Origin: Pseudorhizobium endolithicum
GTDB taxonomy: Bacteria > Pseudomonadota > Alphaproteobacteria > Rhizobiales > Rhizobiaceae
NCBI RefSeq assembly: GCF_902153245.2
Contig: NZ_CABFWF030000001.1
Location: 248,001 to 312,000 of the forward strand
Direction of reading: 5' to 3'
DNA length: 64,000 nucleotides
In this document: one piece after another, positions 20,718 through 29,943 of the stretch
Numbering within the stretch: the first letter of the stretch is position 1
Layout: each line of letters begins with the position of its first letter
Translations under genes and position numbers: made by a program
The notes under the pieces: model-generated
Told to the model about the DNA's origin: nothing
Database searches by the model: none
What the model saw: the letters and a program-made list of their open reading frames with translations, nothing else

Positions 20718-21263
20718 TTAGGAGGCGAGCAGCGCCTGCACCTTGCCGCAGTAGCGCTTGGAGATCGGGTTCATGCGCTTGGCGCCATGGCCGGCGTTGT
20801 ACTTGAGGATGGTTCCGCAGGTCTTGCCGCCGCCGAGTTCGTGCGCCGCAGCCAGATATTTCATGCCGAACTGGATGTTGGTTTCGGGATCGTAGAGGTT
20901 CTTGACGCTGCCCTTGTAGCCCATCATGCGGGCGGTCGCCGGCTTGATCTGCATAAGCCCGACTTCACCGGCGCTGCCGCGCGCCTTAGGATCAAAGTTG
21001 CTTTCGATCTTGACGACCGCATGCGCCAGGTCGACCGGCACGCCGTATTCCTCAGCGTATTTCACGATGATCTTCGAATACGGGGTGGCTGCCTGCGCCG
21101 ACGCCGTCAGAGCCTTCTTGGGCGAAGCATATCCGGGCTTGCTGACCTTGGTTTGAAGCGCGACGGTCTTTGTCTTGGCCTTTTCCTCGGCAGCGAACGA
21201 TGCCTGGGGAAGAGAGACGAGCATGGCGAGGCATGCCGCAGCAGCAACAACTGATCTTTTCAT
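20718..21263 (-). CDS. Secreted lytic transglycosylase (SLT domain)
   Basis: Periplasmic enzyme cleaving MurNAc-GlcNAc bonds. The 181-residue product has a signal peptide (KRSVVAAAACLAML, cleavage after SFA near residue 25), a basic linker, and a compact SLT domain from about residue 60: catalytic glutamate in VVKIESNFDP, then GLMQIKP, and YNAG near the end. ATG 21263 gives a clean signal peptide; earlier in-frame ATGs (21302, 21284) would not. Small single-domain SLT proteins like this often act locally, for example in opening the wall for envelope complexes; no such complex is adjacent. Confidence 0.85.
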   Translation of the reverse strand: MKRSVVAAAACLAMLVSLPQASFAAEEKAKTKTVALQTKVSKPGYASPKKALTASAQAATPYSKIIVKYAEEYGVPVDLAHAVVKIESNFDPKARGSAGEVGLMQIKPATARMMGYKGSVKNLYDPETNIQFGMKYLAAAHELGGGKTCGTILKYNAGHGAKRMNPISKRYCGKVQALLAS

Positions 21264-21495
21264 GTCTTGGACAATTCTCCGCATCGGGATACCCGCGGTC
21301 ATGGTTCTGCCGCTGCACCACGTCTGTCAGACGCGGCGACATTGGGAAGCATCCCATTTCATTGATGTTTTGCGGTCCCCCCGTCCATTGGCGGCGACCA
21401 CGTTGATGGCTCGGTTAAAACGGCCCAATGAGGAAATGATGTGGCGCAGCAATTTTTTTCGGCCGCCCCTACGGAACCTGCCGCAGAGAATTGCG

Positions 21496-22263
21496 TTATG
21501 CGTGGTTGAGTTTCGGCAGGGACGCCAGGAGCCGGTGCAGCGTCTCGATGGTCGAGATATCGGCGATACCATCCACTCGCCGAGGCCGAAAGTGCCGCTG
21601 AAAGGCTTCCACGACGCCCTTTGTCCTGTCACAGAATGTTCCTGTGATTTCAATATCATAACCATAGAGAGAGAGCATGGACTGCAGCGCCTCGATAGGC
21701 TGCCCCACCTCGCCGCGCTGAAGGAACCGCCCTCCTCCGATCGGAGCCGGCTCCACCCAGTGCCCCACCCCTTGCGCGTGCAGTTGTCCCCAAGGGAAAT
21801 TTTCGCCGGGATCAACCTTGCGGATAGGGGCCACATCGGAATGTCCAAGCACCCGTTCAGGCGGAATCCGCCACCGCTGGCCGCATTCGCGACACAATCT
21901 GGCGACCGCCTCGATCTGCGCGTCGGGGAAGGCCGGGAGCCCGCCCGGGTGCCCGACATTGGCGATCTCGATGCCGATGGATGCGGAGTTGATGTCGCGG
22001 TCCCCGGCCCAGCAGCTCTTGCCTGCATGCCAGGCCCGCTCCTGCTCCCGGACCAGTTGCACGACGCCCCCGTCCTCCTGAACGAAGTAGTGACAGGATA
22101 CCTGGCTCTCGGGATTGCACAGCCACGAAAGTGCCTGCTCGTGATCCGGCATGCCTGTGTAGTGCAGCACGATCATGTCCGGCGCCCGGCCATTGGCCCG
22201 CGGCCCGAAATTGGGGGATGGCTTCACCGTAGCGCCGAGACATTCGGCGGTGAACTGGCTCAT
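21496..22263 (-). CDS. amiD: N-acetylmuramoyl-L-alanine amidase (AmiD-like)
   Basis: Zinc amidase removing stem peptides from muramic acid. The 255-residue product has an Amidase_2 domain (about 25-165) with the metal-binding HYTG near residue 34 and GHSDVAP near 145, and a C-terminal peptidoglycan-binding domain (about 185-250, starting GQPIEALQSML). No signal peptide is visible, which suggests a cytoplasmic recycling role like AmpD or export by another route. Its ATG overlaps the stop of the upstream TerB/J-domain gene in an ATGA junction, so the two are co-translated. Confidence 0.88.
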   Translation of the reverse strand: MSQFTAECLGATVKPSPNFGPRANGRAPDMIVLHYTGMPDHEQALSWLCNPESQVSCHYFVQEDGGVVQLVREQERAWHAGKSCWAGDRDINSASIGIEIANVGHPGGLPAFPDAQIEAVARLCRECGQRWRIPPERVLGHSDVAPIRKVDPGENFPWGQLHAQGVGHWVEPAPIGGGRFLQRGEVGQPIEALQSMLSLYGYDIEITGTFCDRTKGVVEAFQRHFRPRRVDGIADISTIETLHRLLASLPKLNHA

Positions 22264-23000
22264 GCGGCGCGGCGCTCTTTCTCGATCGCGGCATAGGCCG
22301 CATTGAGCGCTGCCATACGTTCATTCGCCGCCGCATGCAATGCCGCCGGGACGCCGCGGGCGATCAGCCGGTCGGGATGATGCTCGGAGACCAGCCGCCG
22401 ATAGGTCTTGCGGATCTCTGCGAATTCCTCCGTCGGAGAGACGCCGAGCACCAGATAGGGATCGCGCCCTTCCAGATGCACGTGACGCGCCATGATGCGC
22501 CGGAAGTGCTCCTCGTCGATGCGGAAGATCTCCGCGATCCTGGCCAGGAAAGCGAGTTCCTTTTCATGCATGAGCCCGTCGGCCTTGGCGATGTGGAACA
22601 GCCCGTCGATCACGTTCTCCAGCATCGGGCAGTTGTCGTTGCCGCTGCCGCAGAGGCTGGCGAGCTTCACCGCATAGGCGTCGTAGCCGGCAATGTCCTG
22701 GCGTGCGAGGTTGTAGAGGCGGGCGACGTTGCGCGCCTCCTCTGCGGGAAAGTCGAAGATCTGCCGGAAGGCGTCTACCTCCTTCTCGGTCACCAGGCCG
22801 TCGGCCTTCGCCATCTTGGCGGAGAGCGCGATGATGGCGACCGAGAACGAGACCTGTCTACGGGTCTCCGGATCACCTTCGAACACCGTCCGTATGGCCT
22901 CGATCACGCGTCCGAGTGCGCCGCCGGCGGCATCGCCGATTGCGCCGAGAAGCCGATCCCACAGGGAGGAAATCTGGAAACAGGAGAAATCGAAAAACAT
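22260..23000 (-). CDS. DjlA-like TerB/J-domain co-chaperone
   Basis: The 246-residue product has a tellurite-resistance TerB-like helical domain (about 50-165, with acidic KADGL motifs at two places) and a C-terminal J domain with the HPD tripeptide in EHHPDRL, needed to stimulate DnaK. This is the arrangement of DjlA, although the N terminus has only a weak hydrophobic segment (FDFSCFQISSLWDRLLGAIG). Overlap with the amidase downstream suggests a functional link in envelope maintenance. Confidence 0.88.
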   Translation of the reverse strand: MFFDFSCFQISSLWDRLLGAIGDAAGGALGRVIEAIRTVFEGDPETRRQVSFSVAIIALSAKMAKADGLVTEKEVDAFRQIFDFPAEEARNVARLYNLARQDIAGYDAYAVKLASLCGSGNDNCPMLENVIDGLFHIAKADGLMHEKELAFLARIAEIFRIDEEHFRRIMARHVHLEGRDPYLVLGVSPTEEFAEIRKTYRRLVSEHHPDRLIARGVPAALHAAANERMAALNAAYAAIEKERRAA

Positions 23001-23404
23001 GCCACTAATGACCAGATTATGGATTTGGACGCAAGGCGGTGGAGTAGGCTGAAAAGATTAAACTATGTTCATCTTTCCCGAACAAAGGCCAGAACCGGCA
23101 TCGCCTGCTTCTGTTCCACTATATTCATTCCTTCTACTATAACAGGTTCGGCGCCGCTTCTCCGTCGCCGGCTGGCTCAACCTGTCTTCTCTTTCCGGCA
23201 GGCGCTCGAGTCATGCAGGGGGCGTTGTCCACAGTGGGCCCACAGGCGGCGCCCGGTTGAAACGATTAGATCGCAAATCTTTGTGCCGACGCACCGCCGG
23301 AGCTGCGAAATATCGGTTTTTCTTGAGAAAATCCCTTTACACCATCGGCGCTCTGCTCCATCCATTCCCCACGCGCGGTGAGGCGAAGGCTGAAGGAGAA
23401 AACG
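23001..23404. other. Intergenic region between djlA-like gene and PPi-phosphofructokinase
   Basis: About 400 nt between divergent genes with no gene, RNA or strong repeat that I can support. ACTATA occurs twice (near 23117 and 23137) in a locally A/T-rich stretch that could hold promoters for either gene. The leader ahead of the phosphofructokinase is long. Confidence 0.4.
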
Positions 23405-24616
23405 ATGACGAAGCAGAAAGTGGCGATGCTGACGGCGGGCGGGCTGGCACCTTGCCTTTCATCGGCGGTCGGCGGGTTGATCGAGAGATACACCGATATC
23501 GCTCCGGAAATCGAACTCGTCGCCTATCGCTCCGGCTATCAGGGTCTGCTCAAGGGCGACCGGATCGAAATCACGCCGGAAATCCGCGAACGCGCCCACC
23601 TGCTCCATCGCTACGGCGGCTCACCGATCGGCAACAGCCGCGTCAAGCTCACCAACGCCGCCGATTGCGTCAAGCGCGGTCTCGTGAAGGAAGGCCAGAA
23701 TCCGCTGCAGGTCGCAGCCGACCGGCTTGCCGAGGACGGCATCACCATTCTCCACACCATCGGCGGCGACGACACGAACACGACGGCGGCGGACCTTGCC
23801 GCCTATCTCGGCGCCAACGGTTACGACCTGACCGTCGTTGGTCTGCCGAAGACGGTAGACAACGACATCGTGCCGATCCGCCAGTCGCTCGGCGCCTGGA
23901 CCGCCGCCGAAGTCGGCGCCCATTTCTTCGACCACGTCAGCAACGAGCAGAGTGCGGCACCGCGCACCCTCGTCATCCACGAGGTCATGGGGCGCCACTG
24001 TGGCTGGCTGACTGCTGCGACCGCCCGGAAATACATCCAGCGCACGCAAGGCAACGAATATGTCGAGCAGCTGATGATGAACACGGAGATGAAGAACATC
24101 GACGGTATCTATCTGCCCGAAATGGCCTTCGACCTCGACGCGGAGGCCATTCGCCTGCGCAGCATCATGGACAAGCGCGGTTATGTGACGCTGTTCGTTT
24201 CCGAGGGAGCGTGTCTGGATGCCATCGTCGCCGAACGCGAGGCCGCCGGCGAGGAGGTCAAGCGCGACGCCTTCGGTCACGTCAAGATCGACACGATCAA
24301 CGTGGGGAACTGGTTCCAGAAGCACTTCGCAGCGCTGTTGAAGTCCGAGCGTTCCATGGTCCAGAAGTCCGGCTATTTCGCCCGTTCGGCGCCTGCCAAT
24401 CCCGGCGACCTGCGCCTGATCCAGAGCATGGTGGATCTCGCCGTGGACAGTGCGCTGGACAAGGTTTCGGGGGTGACGGGCCACGACGAGGACCATGGCG
24501 GACGGCTGCGGACGATCGAGTTTCCGAGAATTAAGGGTGGAAAACACTTCGATCTGTCGGCAAAATGGTTCGGCGAGGTGATGGACTTCATCGGCCAGCC
24601 CTACACGCCGGCCTGA
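23405..24616 (+). CDS. pfp: Pyrophosphate-dependent 6-phosphofructokinase
   Basis: Phosphorylates fructose 6-phosphate, probably with PPi and reversibly. The 403-residue product has the PFK fold with GGDDTNTTA near residue 120; the second Asp in GGDD replaces the Gly of ATP-dependent enzymes and is the classical PPi signature. PKTVDND and MGRHCGWL give the sugar-phosphate site. AAGGAGAA precedes ATG 23405. Rhizobia generally lack classical PfkA and use Entner-Doudoroff, so a reversible PPi enzyme is consistent with a gluconeogenic role. It is followed after 35 nt by a LysE-like gene. Confidence 0.93.
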   Translation: MTKQKVAMLTAGGLAPCLSSAVGGLIERYTDIAPEIELVAYRSGYQGLLKGDRIEITPEIRERAHLLHRYGGSPIGNSRVKLTNAADCVKRGLVKEGQNPLQVAADRLAEDGITILHTIGGDDTNTTAADLAAYLGANGYDLTVVGLPKTVDNDIVPIRQSLGAWTAAEVGAHFFDHVSNEQSAAPRTLVIHEVMGRHCGWLTAATARKYIQRTQGNEYVEQLMMNTEMKNIDGIYLPEMAFDLDAEAIRLRSIMDKRGYVTLFVSEGACLDAIVAEREAAGEEVKRDAFGHVKIDTINVGNWFQKHFAALLKSERSMVQKSGYFARSAPANPGDLRLIQSMVDLAVDSALDKVSGVTGHDEDHGGRLRTIEFPRIKGGKHFDLSAKWFGEVMDFIGQPYTPA

Positions 24617-24651
24617 TCCTCCTCTCCTTACAACGCAAGCCTCCGGAGGAC

Positions 24652-25290
24652 ATGACGATGGTCGAGACATGGACAGCATTCTGTGCCGCCTCGATCCTGC
24701 TCGTCCTCCTGCCGAGCCCGATTGCGGCGCTGGTTGCCCGCTTCGTCCTCCAGCGCGGCCGGAGCACGGCTTTCTTCACCGTGCCCGGCGCATGCCTCGG
24801 GTTTGGCGCCGCCCTTGCCGTGGCTTCGATTCCTGTCCTACTGCTGGCGACAGTGCTCCCGCAGATGATCGGACCGCTGGCCTGGCTGGGGTTCGCCTAC
24901 CTCATGCTCTATGCCCTCTGGTCCTTCCAGGAACCGTCGATCCGGGGCCCCCTGCCCGCCAACGACAACCTGCCTGCCCAGCAGCCTGTCGCGGTTTTTG
25001 CCCACCTCGTTGCCGCCACCCTGGGCACGGGCCGCTATGTCGCTATGCTCGCCGCGCTGCTCCTGCAATTCGCGGGTACCGTATCCGGCAATCCGGCCAC
25101 GATGCTTGAGATGCAGGCGGTTTTCCTTCTGGTCGCCGCATTCGGCTTCCTGGTCCCCGTAGCCTCGCCGCGCTGGGCGCTGGACAGGCTGCGCAGAAGA
25201 ACGGTACCGGGTCCAGCCTCGCACAAGTTGCGCACGCGATTCATCGCACGGCGTGCCGTGAGCGCGGGTTACCGTCGGATCGCCGCCTGA
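24652..25290 (+). CDS. LysE-like membrane protein
   Basis: The 212-residue product has an N-terminal hydrophobic half with the general pattern of LysE/RhtB exporters: a first helix ending in LLPSPIAALVARFVLQRGR, a second glycine-rich helix (GACLGFGAALAVASIP) and a third (GPLAWLGFAYLMLYAL), then one or two more helices and a basic tail. The usual LPGP signature is altered to LPSP. CCGGAGGA precedes ATG 24652; ATG 24658 is an alternative. Function is uncertain. Confidence 0.6.
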   Translation: MTMVETWTAFCAASILLVLLPSPIAALVARFVLQRGRSTAFFTVPGACLGFGAALAVASIPVLLLATVLPQMIGPLAWLGFAYLMLYALWSFQEPSIRGPLPANDNLPAQQPVAVFAHLVAATLGTGRYVAMLAALLLQFAGTVSGNPATMLEMQAVFLLVAAFGFLVPVASPRWALDRLRRRTVPGPASHKLRTRFIARRAVSAGYRRIAA

Positions 25291-25293
25291 TGT

Positions 25294-25313
25294 ATTGCCC
25301 GGCAAGGGGCAAT
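25294..25313 (+). terminator. Small hairpin after the LysE-like gene
   Basis: ATTGCCC and GGGCAAT form a 7-bp stem around a 6-nt loop, starting 4 nt after the stop codon. There is no T run, so it may be a weak terminator or an mRNA-stabilising end. Confidence 0.35.
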
Positions 25314-25383
25314 CCGCTATCAGTTTGGCTGTTCGGTGACGTCTGGGCGGCTGGGGACAAGCAGAAATCATGAGAGCGACCCG

Positions 25384-26424
25384 ATGGCTATGAACCGATT
25401 CCTGACCCGCACGGCCTTGGCGACGCTCGCCGTGACATCGGCGCTCGCGGGTTGTTCCAGCGTCGAACCTGCCGCAAAGAAGACCGCCCGCCTTTCGGCG
25501 CCGGTAGCCTCTCAGCAAACCGCCGCCGGTGACGTAACCGCCCCGGCCGAGGCCGGAACCGAAGTCGCGAGCGCCGCCGTGGCCACCCCCGGAACCAGCG
25601 AACCGCTGGCGAAGACCGGGCGCATACAGATCGCCGTTCCGGACAGTCCGACGGTCACGTCGGTGCAGGCCGCCGCGATGGCCTCGCCCGAGATGGCGCC
25701 GCAGGTCGCCTATGCCGCCACCGATCCTGTTTCCGCAACGACAGCCGCCGCGGCGATCCAAACGGTGGCGCTCCCTTCCGGACAAACCCCTGCCACGGCG
25801 GAAGCGCTGCTTGCTCCGCCGGCCGATGCCCAGCCGCTTGGCGCCCCCGTCGCTCAGTTGCGCGCCCAGGCGCTCGCCGTCGACGAGGAGGAACTGACGC
25901 CGGACATGCAGGCCCTGCAGGCAGCCATCCCGATCCCGCGGCCCGAGACGCCGAAGCTCGCCTATGCCAGCCCTGCTCCGCAGCCTGCCGCCCTCGCGAC
26001 GCTTCAGGCCGTAGACACGCGAACGCAGTTTCCGCCCGCCCCCGGGGATCCCTTGCCGGAAACGGCCAAGGCAAGCCCTCCGGAAATCAGCGCGCTCATC
26101 AAGCGCTATGCCGGGCTCTACGGCGTGCCCGAGTCGCTCGTCCATCGCGTTGTCCATCGCGAAAGCAGCTACGATCCGAAGGCCTATCACAAGAACGGCT
26201 ACTGGGGCCTCATGCAGATCAAGTATGCGACCGCCAAATCGATGGGCTATGACGGAGCGCCCGAAGGCCTTCTCGACCCCGAAACCAACCTGAAATATGC
26301 GATAAAGTATCTTCGCGGCGCGTGGCTCGTTGCCGACAACAGCAACGACAACGCCATCCGGCTCTATGCGCGCGGTTATTACTATGACGCCAAGCGCAAG
26401 GGCATGCTGCACGTCCTGCAGTAG
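25384..26424 (+). CDS. Lipoprotein lytic transglycosylase (SLT domain)
   Basis: The 346-residue product has a lipoprotein signal with lipobox ALAGC (Cys24), a long Ala/Pro/Thr-rich low-complexity region (about 25-225) suited to span from membrane to wall, and a C-terminal SLT domain (about 230-346): ISALIKRYAGLYGVP, catalytic glutamate in VVHRESSYDP, GLMQIKY. The domain is close in sequence to that of the smaller transglycosylase at 20718. ATG 25384 gives a clean lipoprotein signal. It converges on the gene at 26446. Confidence 0.87.
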   Translation: MAMNRFLTRTALATLAVTSALAGCSSVEPAAKKTARLSAPVASQQTAAGDVTAPAEAGTEVASAAVATPGTSEPLAKTGRIQIAVPDSPTVTSVQAAAMASPEMAPQVAYAATDPVSATTAAAAIQTVALPSGQTPATAEALLAPPADAQPLGAPVAQLRAQALAVDEEELTPDMQALQAAIPIPRPETPKLAYASPAPQPAALATLQAVDTRTQFPPAPGDPLPETAKASPPEISALIKRYAGLYGVPESLVHRVVHRESSYDPKAYHKNGYWGLMQIKYATAKSMGYDGAPEGLLDPETNLKYAIKYLRGAWLVADNSNDNAIRLYARGYYYDAKRKGMLHVLQ

Positions 26425-26445
26425 GCCGGACCCCTTACAGCTCCA

Positions 26446-27792
26446 TCATCGGCTCAGTCCGACGATTTCCCGCACGAGCGGCATCACGTCGTAGCCGTCC
26501 CGCCGCGGCGTAAGCCCGAGGCGAACCACCGCAAGATCGAGGGACGGAACGATCGCGATCGTCTGGCCGTCATGCCCCTGCAGGAAGAAGGCATCCGCCG
26601 GCAGGTCCGGGCCGTCTCCATCTGAAAGCCATGTCTGCATTCTGGAATAGCGGCCGCCGGAAGTGTCGTTCGGTGTCGACATCATCGCGACGAAGCCTTC
26701 CGGCACCAGGCGTTCGCCATTCCACACACCGTCGCGCAGGAGGAAGAGCGCAAGACGGGCCCAGTCGCGGGCGGTGGCGTACATGTAGGAACTGCCGACG
26801 AAAGTACCGGCGGCATCCGCTTCCAGCACTGCACTGGACATGCCCAGCGGCCCGAACAGCGCCTGCCGCGGATAGGCGAGCGCTTGCGCGGGATTCCCGA
26901 TCCGGTCCATCCATATCCGCGAGAGCAGGACCGCCGTGCCCGAGGAATAGCTGAAGCGGGTGCCGGGCTCCGCCGCCAGCGGCGCGTCGGCCGAAAATCC
27001 GGCCATGTCGGCTTCCAGATAGAGCATGCGCGTGACATCGGTCACGGTCCCGTAATCCTCGTTGAAGGCGAGCCCGTCTTCCATCGCCAGCAGATGCGCG
27101 AGCGTGATTGCTTCGCGCTCGTCCCCCTGCCATTGCGGCAGGAGGGCGCGATCCGCCAGGGAAAGGCGGCCCTGCCTCAGCAGCGTGCCGATAATGGCGG
27201 CATTGACGGTCTTCGTCATAGACCAGCCGAGCAGCGGCGTGGTGGCGGAAAAGCCGGAACCGTAGGCTTCACCGACAATCCGTCCGCCACGGACGACAAC
27301 GACCGCGCGCATACCCGGTCCTGTTAAAGCGATATCTGAAATATGTGTGACAATATCCTGATCTGGCACCACATGCTGCCCCTCCGGCCAAAGCGCTTGC
27401 GACTCGCTCGGGAGAGTCGTGACTGCCGGCAATCCTGATCCGGCGGCGACATCGCCGTCCGGTATCACGGAGCATCCCAGCCCTTCGCGGTAAAGGGCAT
27501 CGTTGGCCGCGAACACGCCAAGAAGTGCCGCCCGCACCCTTCCCGCCTGCCGGTCGACATCCACATCCATCAGCCGCAGCAGCGGATGGCCGGGGGCCTG
27601 TACGTCGACGGCCAGAACCTCTTCCGGGTCACGGCCGGCAAGGAAGACGTTGGAGCACACGATCTTCGCCGTATACCCGGCGCCGACCCGCAGCAGCGCG
27701 GGAGGCGCGAGGATGAGCCAAGTGGAGAGACCGACGAGGGACACGACAAGCAGCGACGCGAATGCGATCAGGACCTGGCGTAGACGCGTCAT
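26446..27792 (-). CDS. Serine-hydrolase beta-lactamase homologue (class C-like)
   Basis: The 448-residue product has an N-terminal membrane anchor (VLIAFASLLVVSLVGLSTWLIL), a stretch of about 110 residues without a recognised domain, then a beta-lactamase/esterase domain: SxxK in GWSMTKTV, YxS/N-type motif in FSYSSGT, and a third motif HDG in place of KTG. That set is typical of EstB-type esterases and D-aminopeptidases rather than true beta-lactamases, so resistance should not be assumed. ATG 27792 is preferred over one 13 codons upstream because it gives the anchor. Confidence 0.8.
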   Translation of the reverse strand: MTRLRQVLIAFASLLVVSLVGLSTWLILAPPALLRVGAGYTAKIVCSNVFLAGRDPEEVLAVDVQAPGHPLLRLMDVDVDRQAGRVRAALLGVFAANDALYREGLGCSVIPDGDVAAGSGLPAVTTLPSESQALWPEGQHVVPDQDIVTHISDIALTGPGMRAVVVVRGGRIVGEAYGSGFSATTPLLGWSMTKTVNAAIIGTLLRQGRLSLADRALLPQWQGDEREAITLAHLLAMEDGLAFNEDYGTVTDVTRMLYLEADMAGFSADAPLAAEPGTRFSYSSGTAVLLSRIWMDRIGNPAQALAYPRQALFGPLGMSSAVLEADAAGTFVGSSYMYATARDWARLALFLLRDGVWNGERLVPEGFVAMMSTPNDTSGGRYSRMQTWLSDGDGPDLPADAFFLQGHDGQTIAIVPSLDLAVVRLGLTPRRDGYDVMPLVREIVGLSR

Positions 27793-27936
27793 CGTTTGGC
27801 TTCTCCTCGTGCCGCGCCATGCAACCAGCAAAGCGGCGACGGCGAAAGCCCCGATCGCAGGTTACGCACAGGCCGGGTCATCAATCTGTAGCAGACCGCT
27901 TTTAAACGCCGGTGACATCACTGGTGGGGAACGACC

Positions 27937-29184
27937 ATGGCCGAGATTGCTCACGACGCAGGCTACCTCCGCAACCGCAGGCTCCGCGACGCGCTGCTTC
28001 GGCACAAGGCGCTGAGCCGCAACGGCGTCTCCGAACGGCTCTTCGGGCTTCTGTTCTCGGGTTTGGTTTATCTCCAGATCTGGGAGGATCCGGATGTGGA
28101 CATGGAGGCCATGGCGCTCGGTAGCGGCCACCGCCTTGTCACCATCGGCTCTGGCGGCTGCAACATGCTCGCCTATCTCAGCCGCGCCCCCCGTTCCATC
28201 GACGTGGTGGACCTCAATCTCCACCATATCGCGCTCAACCGGCTCAAGCTCGCCGCCTTCCGTCACCTGCCGTCCCACGCCGACGTCGTGCGCCTGTTCG
28301 GGATGGATCAGGTTCGCAGCAACAGCGCATCCTTCGACCTCTTCCTCGCCGCCAAACTCGATGCCCCGACCCGCGCCTACTGGGAGCGCCGCAACCTGAC
28401 CGGCCGCAGGCGGATCGAGATCTTCGACCGGAATATCTATCGCAGCGGCCTTCTCGGACGGTTCATTGCCGCCGGTCATCTCATTGCCCGCCTGCACGGA
28501 GTCGACATGACGGAACTCGTCAAGGCCCGTTCGCTGCGCGAACAAAGGCTCTTCTTCGACGCGCACGTCGCCCCGCTTTTCGACCGGCCGCTGATCCGCT
28601 GGCTGACCGGCCGCAAGAGCTCCCTCTTCGGTCTCGGCATTCCGCCCCAGCAATATGATGAGCTCGCCCGTAGCAGCGACGACCGGACCATGGCGCCGAT
28701 CCTGCGGCGGCGCCTGGAGAAGCTGGCCTGCCACTTCCCCCTTAGCGACAACTACTTCGCCTGGCAGGCCTTCGCCCGCCGCTACCCGGCGAAGCACGAG
28801 GGAAGCCTGCCGACCTATCTGCGGCCGGAGAACTACCTGGCGATCCGCAACCATGTCGACCGTGTCGCCGTGCACCACGCGAGCTTCACCGAACTCCTGT
28901 CTAACAAGGCGGCCCGATCGGTGGACCGCTACGTGCTGCTCGATGCCCAGGACTGGATGACGGACCGGCAGTTGAACGCGCTGTGGTCGGAGATCGACCG
29001 CACGGCGGCACCAGGCGCGAGAGTAATCTTCCGAACCGCGGCAGAGACCAGCGTCATCGAGGGCCGTGTCGGCGAGCACGTCCTGCACCGCTGGCATTAT
29101 CTCGGCGAGCAGTCGAGAGAGCTGAACCTGCGCGACCGCTCGGCGATCTACGGCGGTTTCCACATCTACGAGCTGCGTGGATGA
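27937..29184 (+). CDS. btaA: S-adenosylmethionine:diacylglycerol 3-amino-3-carboxypropyltransferase BtaA
   Basis: First enzyme of betaine lipid (DGTS) synthesis: moves the 3-amino-3-carboxypropyl group of SAM to diacylglycerol. The 415-residue product matches the DUF3419 family: FGLLFSGLVYLQIWEDP near the N terminus, TIGSGGCNMLAYL (SAM loop, about 68-80), VDLNLHHIALNRLK and LLDAQDWM near residue 330. GGGGAA precedes the ATG. Its TGA overlaps the btaB ATG (ATGA). In rhizobia these lipids replace phospholipids under phosphate limitation; a degenerate Pho-box-like sequence lies at 27875-27892. Confidence 0.93.
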   Translation: MAEIAHDAGYLRNRRLRDALLRHKALSRNGVSERLFGLLFSGLVYLQIWEDPDVDMEAMALGSGHRLVTIGSGGCNMLAYLSRAPRSIDVVDLNLHHIALNRLKLAAFRHLPSHADVVRLFGMDQVRSNSASFDLFLAAKLDAPTRAYWERRNLTGRRRIEIFDRNIYRSGLLGRFIAAGHLIARLHGVDMTELVKARSLREQRLFFDAHVAPLFDRPLIRWLTGRKSSLFGLGIPPQQYDELARSSDDRTMAPILRRRLEKLACHFPLSDNYFAWQAFARRYPAKHEGSLPTYLRPENYLAIRNHVDRVAVHHASFTELLSNKAARSVDRYVLLDAQDWMTDRQLNALWSEIDRTAAPGARVIFRTAAETSVIEGRVGEHVLHRWHYLGEQSRELNLRDRSAIYGGFHIYELRG

Positions 29185-29848
29185 CGGAACTGCACGGGGT
29201 GGCGGAGCCGATCGCAGCCGAACACGCCGAACGGATGGACCGGATGGACCGCTACCAGCGGCACATCTACGACCTGACCCGCAAATACTACCTCCTCGGC
29301 CGTGACCGGGCCATCGAAAGCCTCCAGCTTGCCCCGGATGCCCGCTGGAAGTCGGATGCGGCACCGGGCGCAACCTTCTGAAGGCGCATCGTCTTTATCC
29401 CGAGGGCCGCCTCTACGGCCTGGACATTTCGGCGGAGATGCTCACCAGCGCGCGCCGGCTTTTCCGGGACGAGGCGACCGACCCTCATCTCCTGCGCGCC
29501 GACGCGGCGACCTTCGGCGCGGCCGATTTCGGCGTCGAGGGGTTCGATCGCATCATGATCTCCTACGCGCTGTCGATGATCCCGGACTGGGAGGGTGCCG
29601 TCGACGCGTCTCTTGCGGCGCTCGCGCCAGGCGGATCGCTGCACATCGTGGATTTCGGCCATCAGGAAGGACTTCCCCGGTGGTTCCGGTCGCTCCTGCG
29701 CCGCTGGCTCGCCCGCTTCCGCGTCACACCGCGGGCGCGGCTTCACGAAGCGCTCGAGGAGAGGCTGGAGCAAGCCGAAGCGGACATGATCTTCGAAGCG
29801 ATCGGCGGCGGATACGCTTGGCATGCCATTGTGCGCAAGCGGACCTGA
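29181..29848 (+). pseudogene. btaB: BtaB methyltransferase gene with an apparent frameshift
   Basis: BtaB methylates the BtaA product three times to give DGTS. From ATG 29181 the reading is MTELHGVAEP..RYQRHIYDLTRKYYLLGRDRAIESL.., as in BtaB, but after about residue 54 (LAPDAR) the frame turns to WKSD and stops at 29381. From 29345 a different frame (shifted by -1) restores LEVGCGTGRNLL, the SAM-binding motif I, then LYGLDISAEML and continues open to 29848. Joined, the two parts give about 222 residues, a normal BtaB. A deletion of one or four bases near 29343-29345 explains it. It may be a real mutation or a sequencing error; both halves otherwise look under selection. Confidence 0.82.
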
Positions 29849-29943
29849 CGCCGATCCTTGCTCTGACGCGGGTTTTACGGCGTTATGGCAGGCGACGCTT
29901 CAGGATCGGCCGCGATTCAGGCTGACCAGCACACGGAACACCG

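Noticed and set aside
26446..27792. Antibiotic-resistance beta-lactamase
   Set aside because: The third motif is HDG and the sequence fits esterase/peptidase-type homologues; resistance cannot be claimed.
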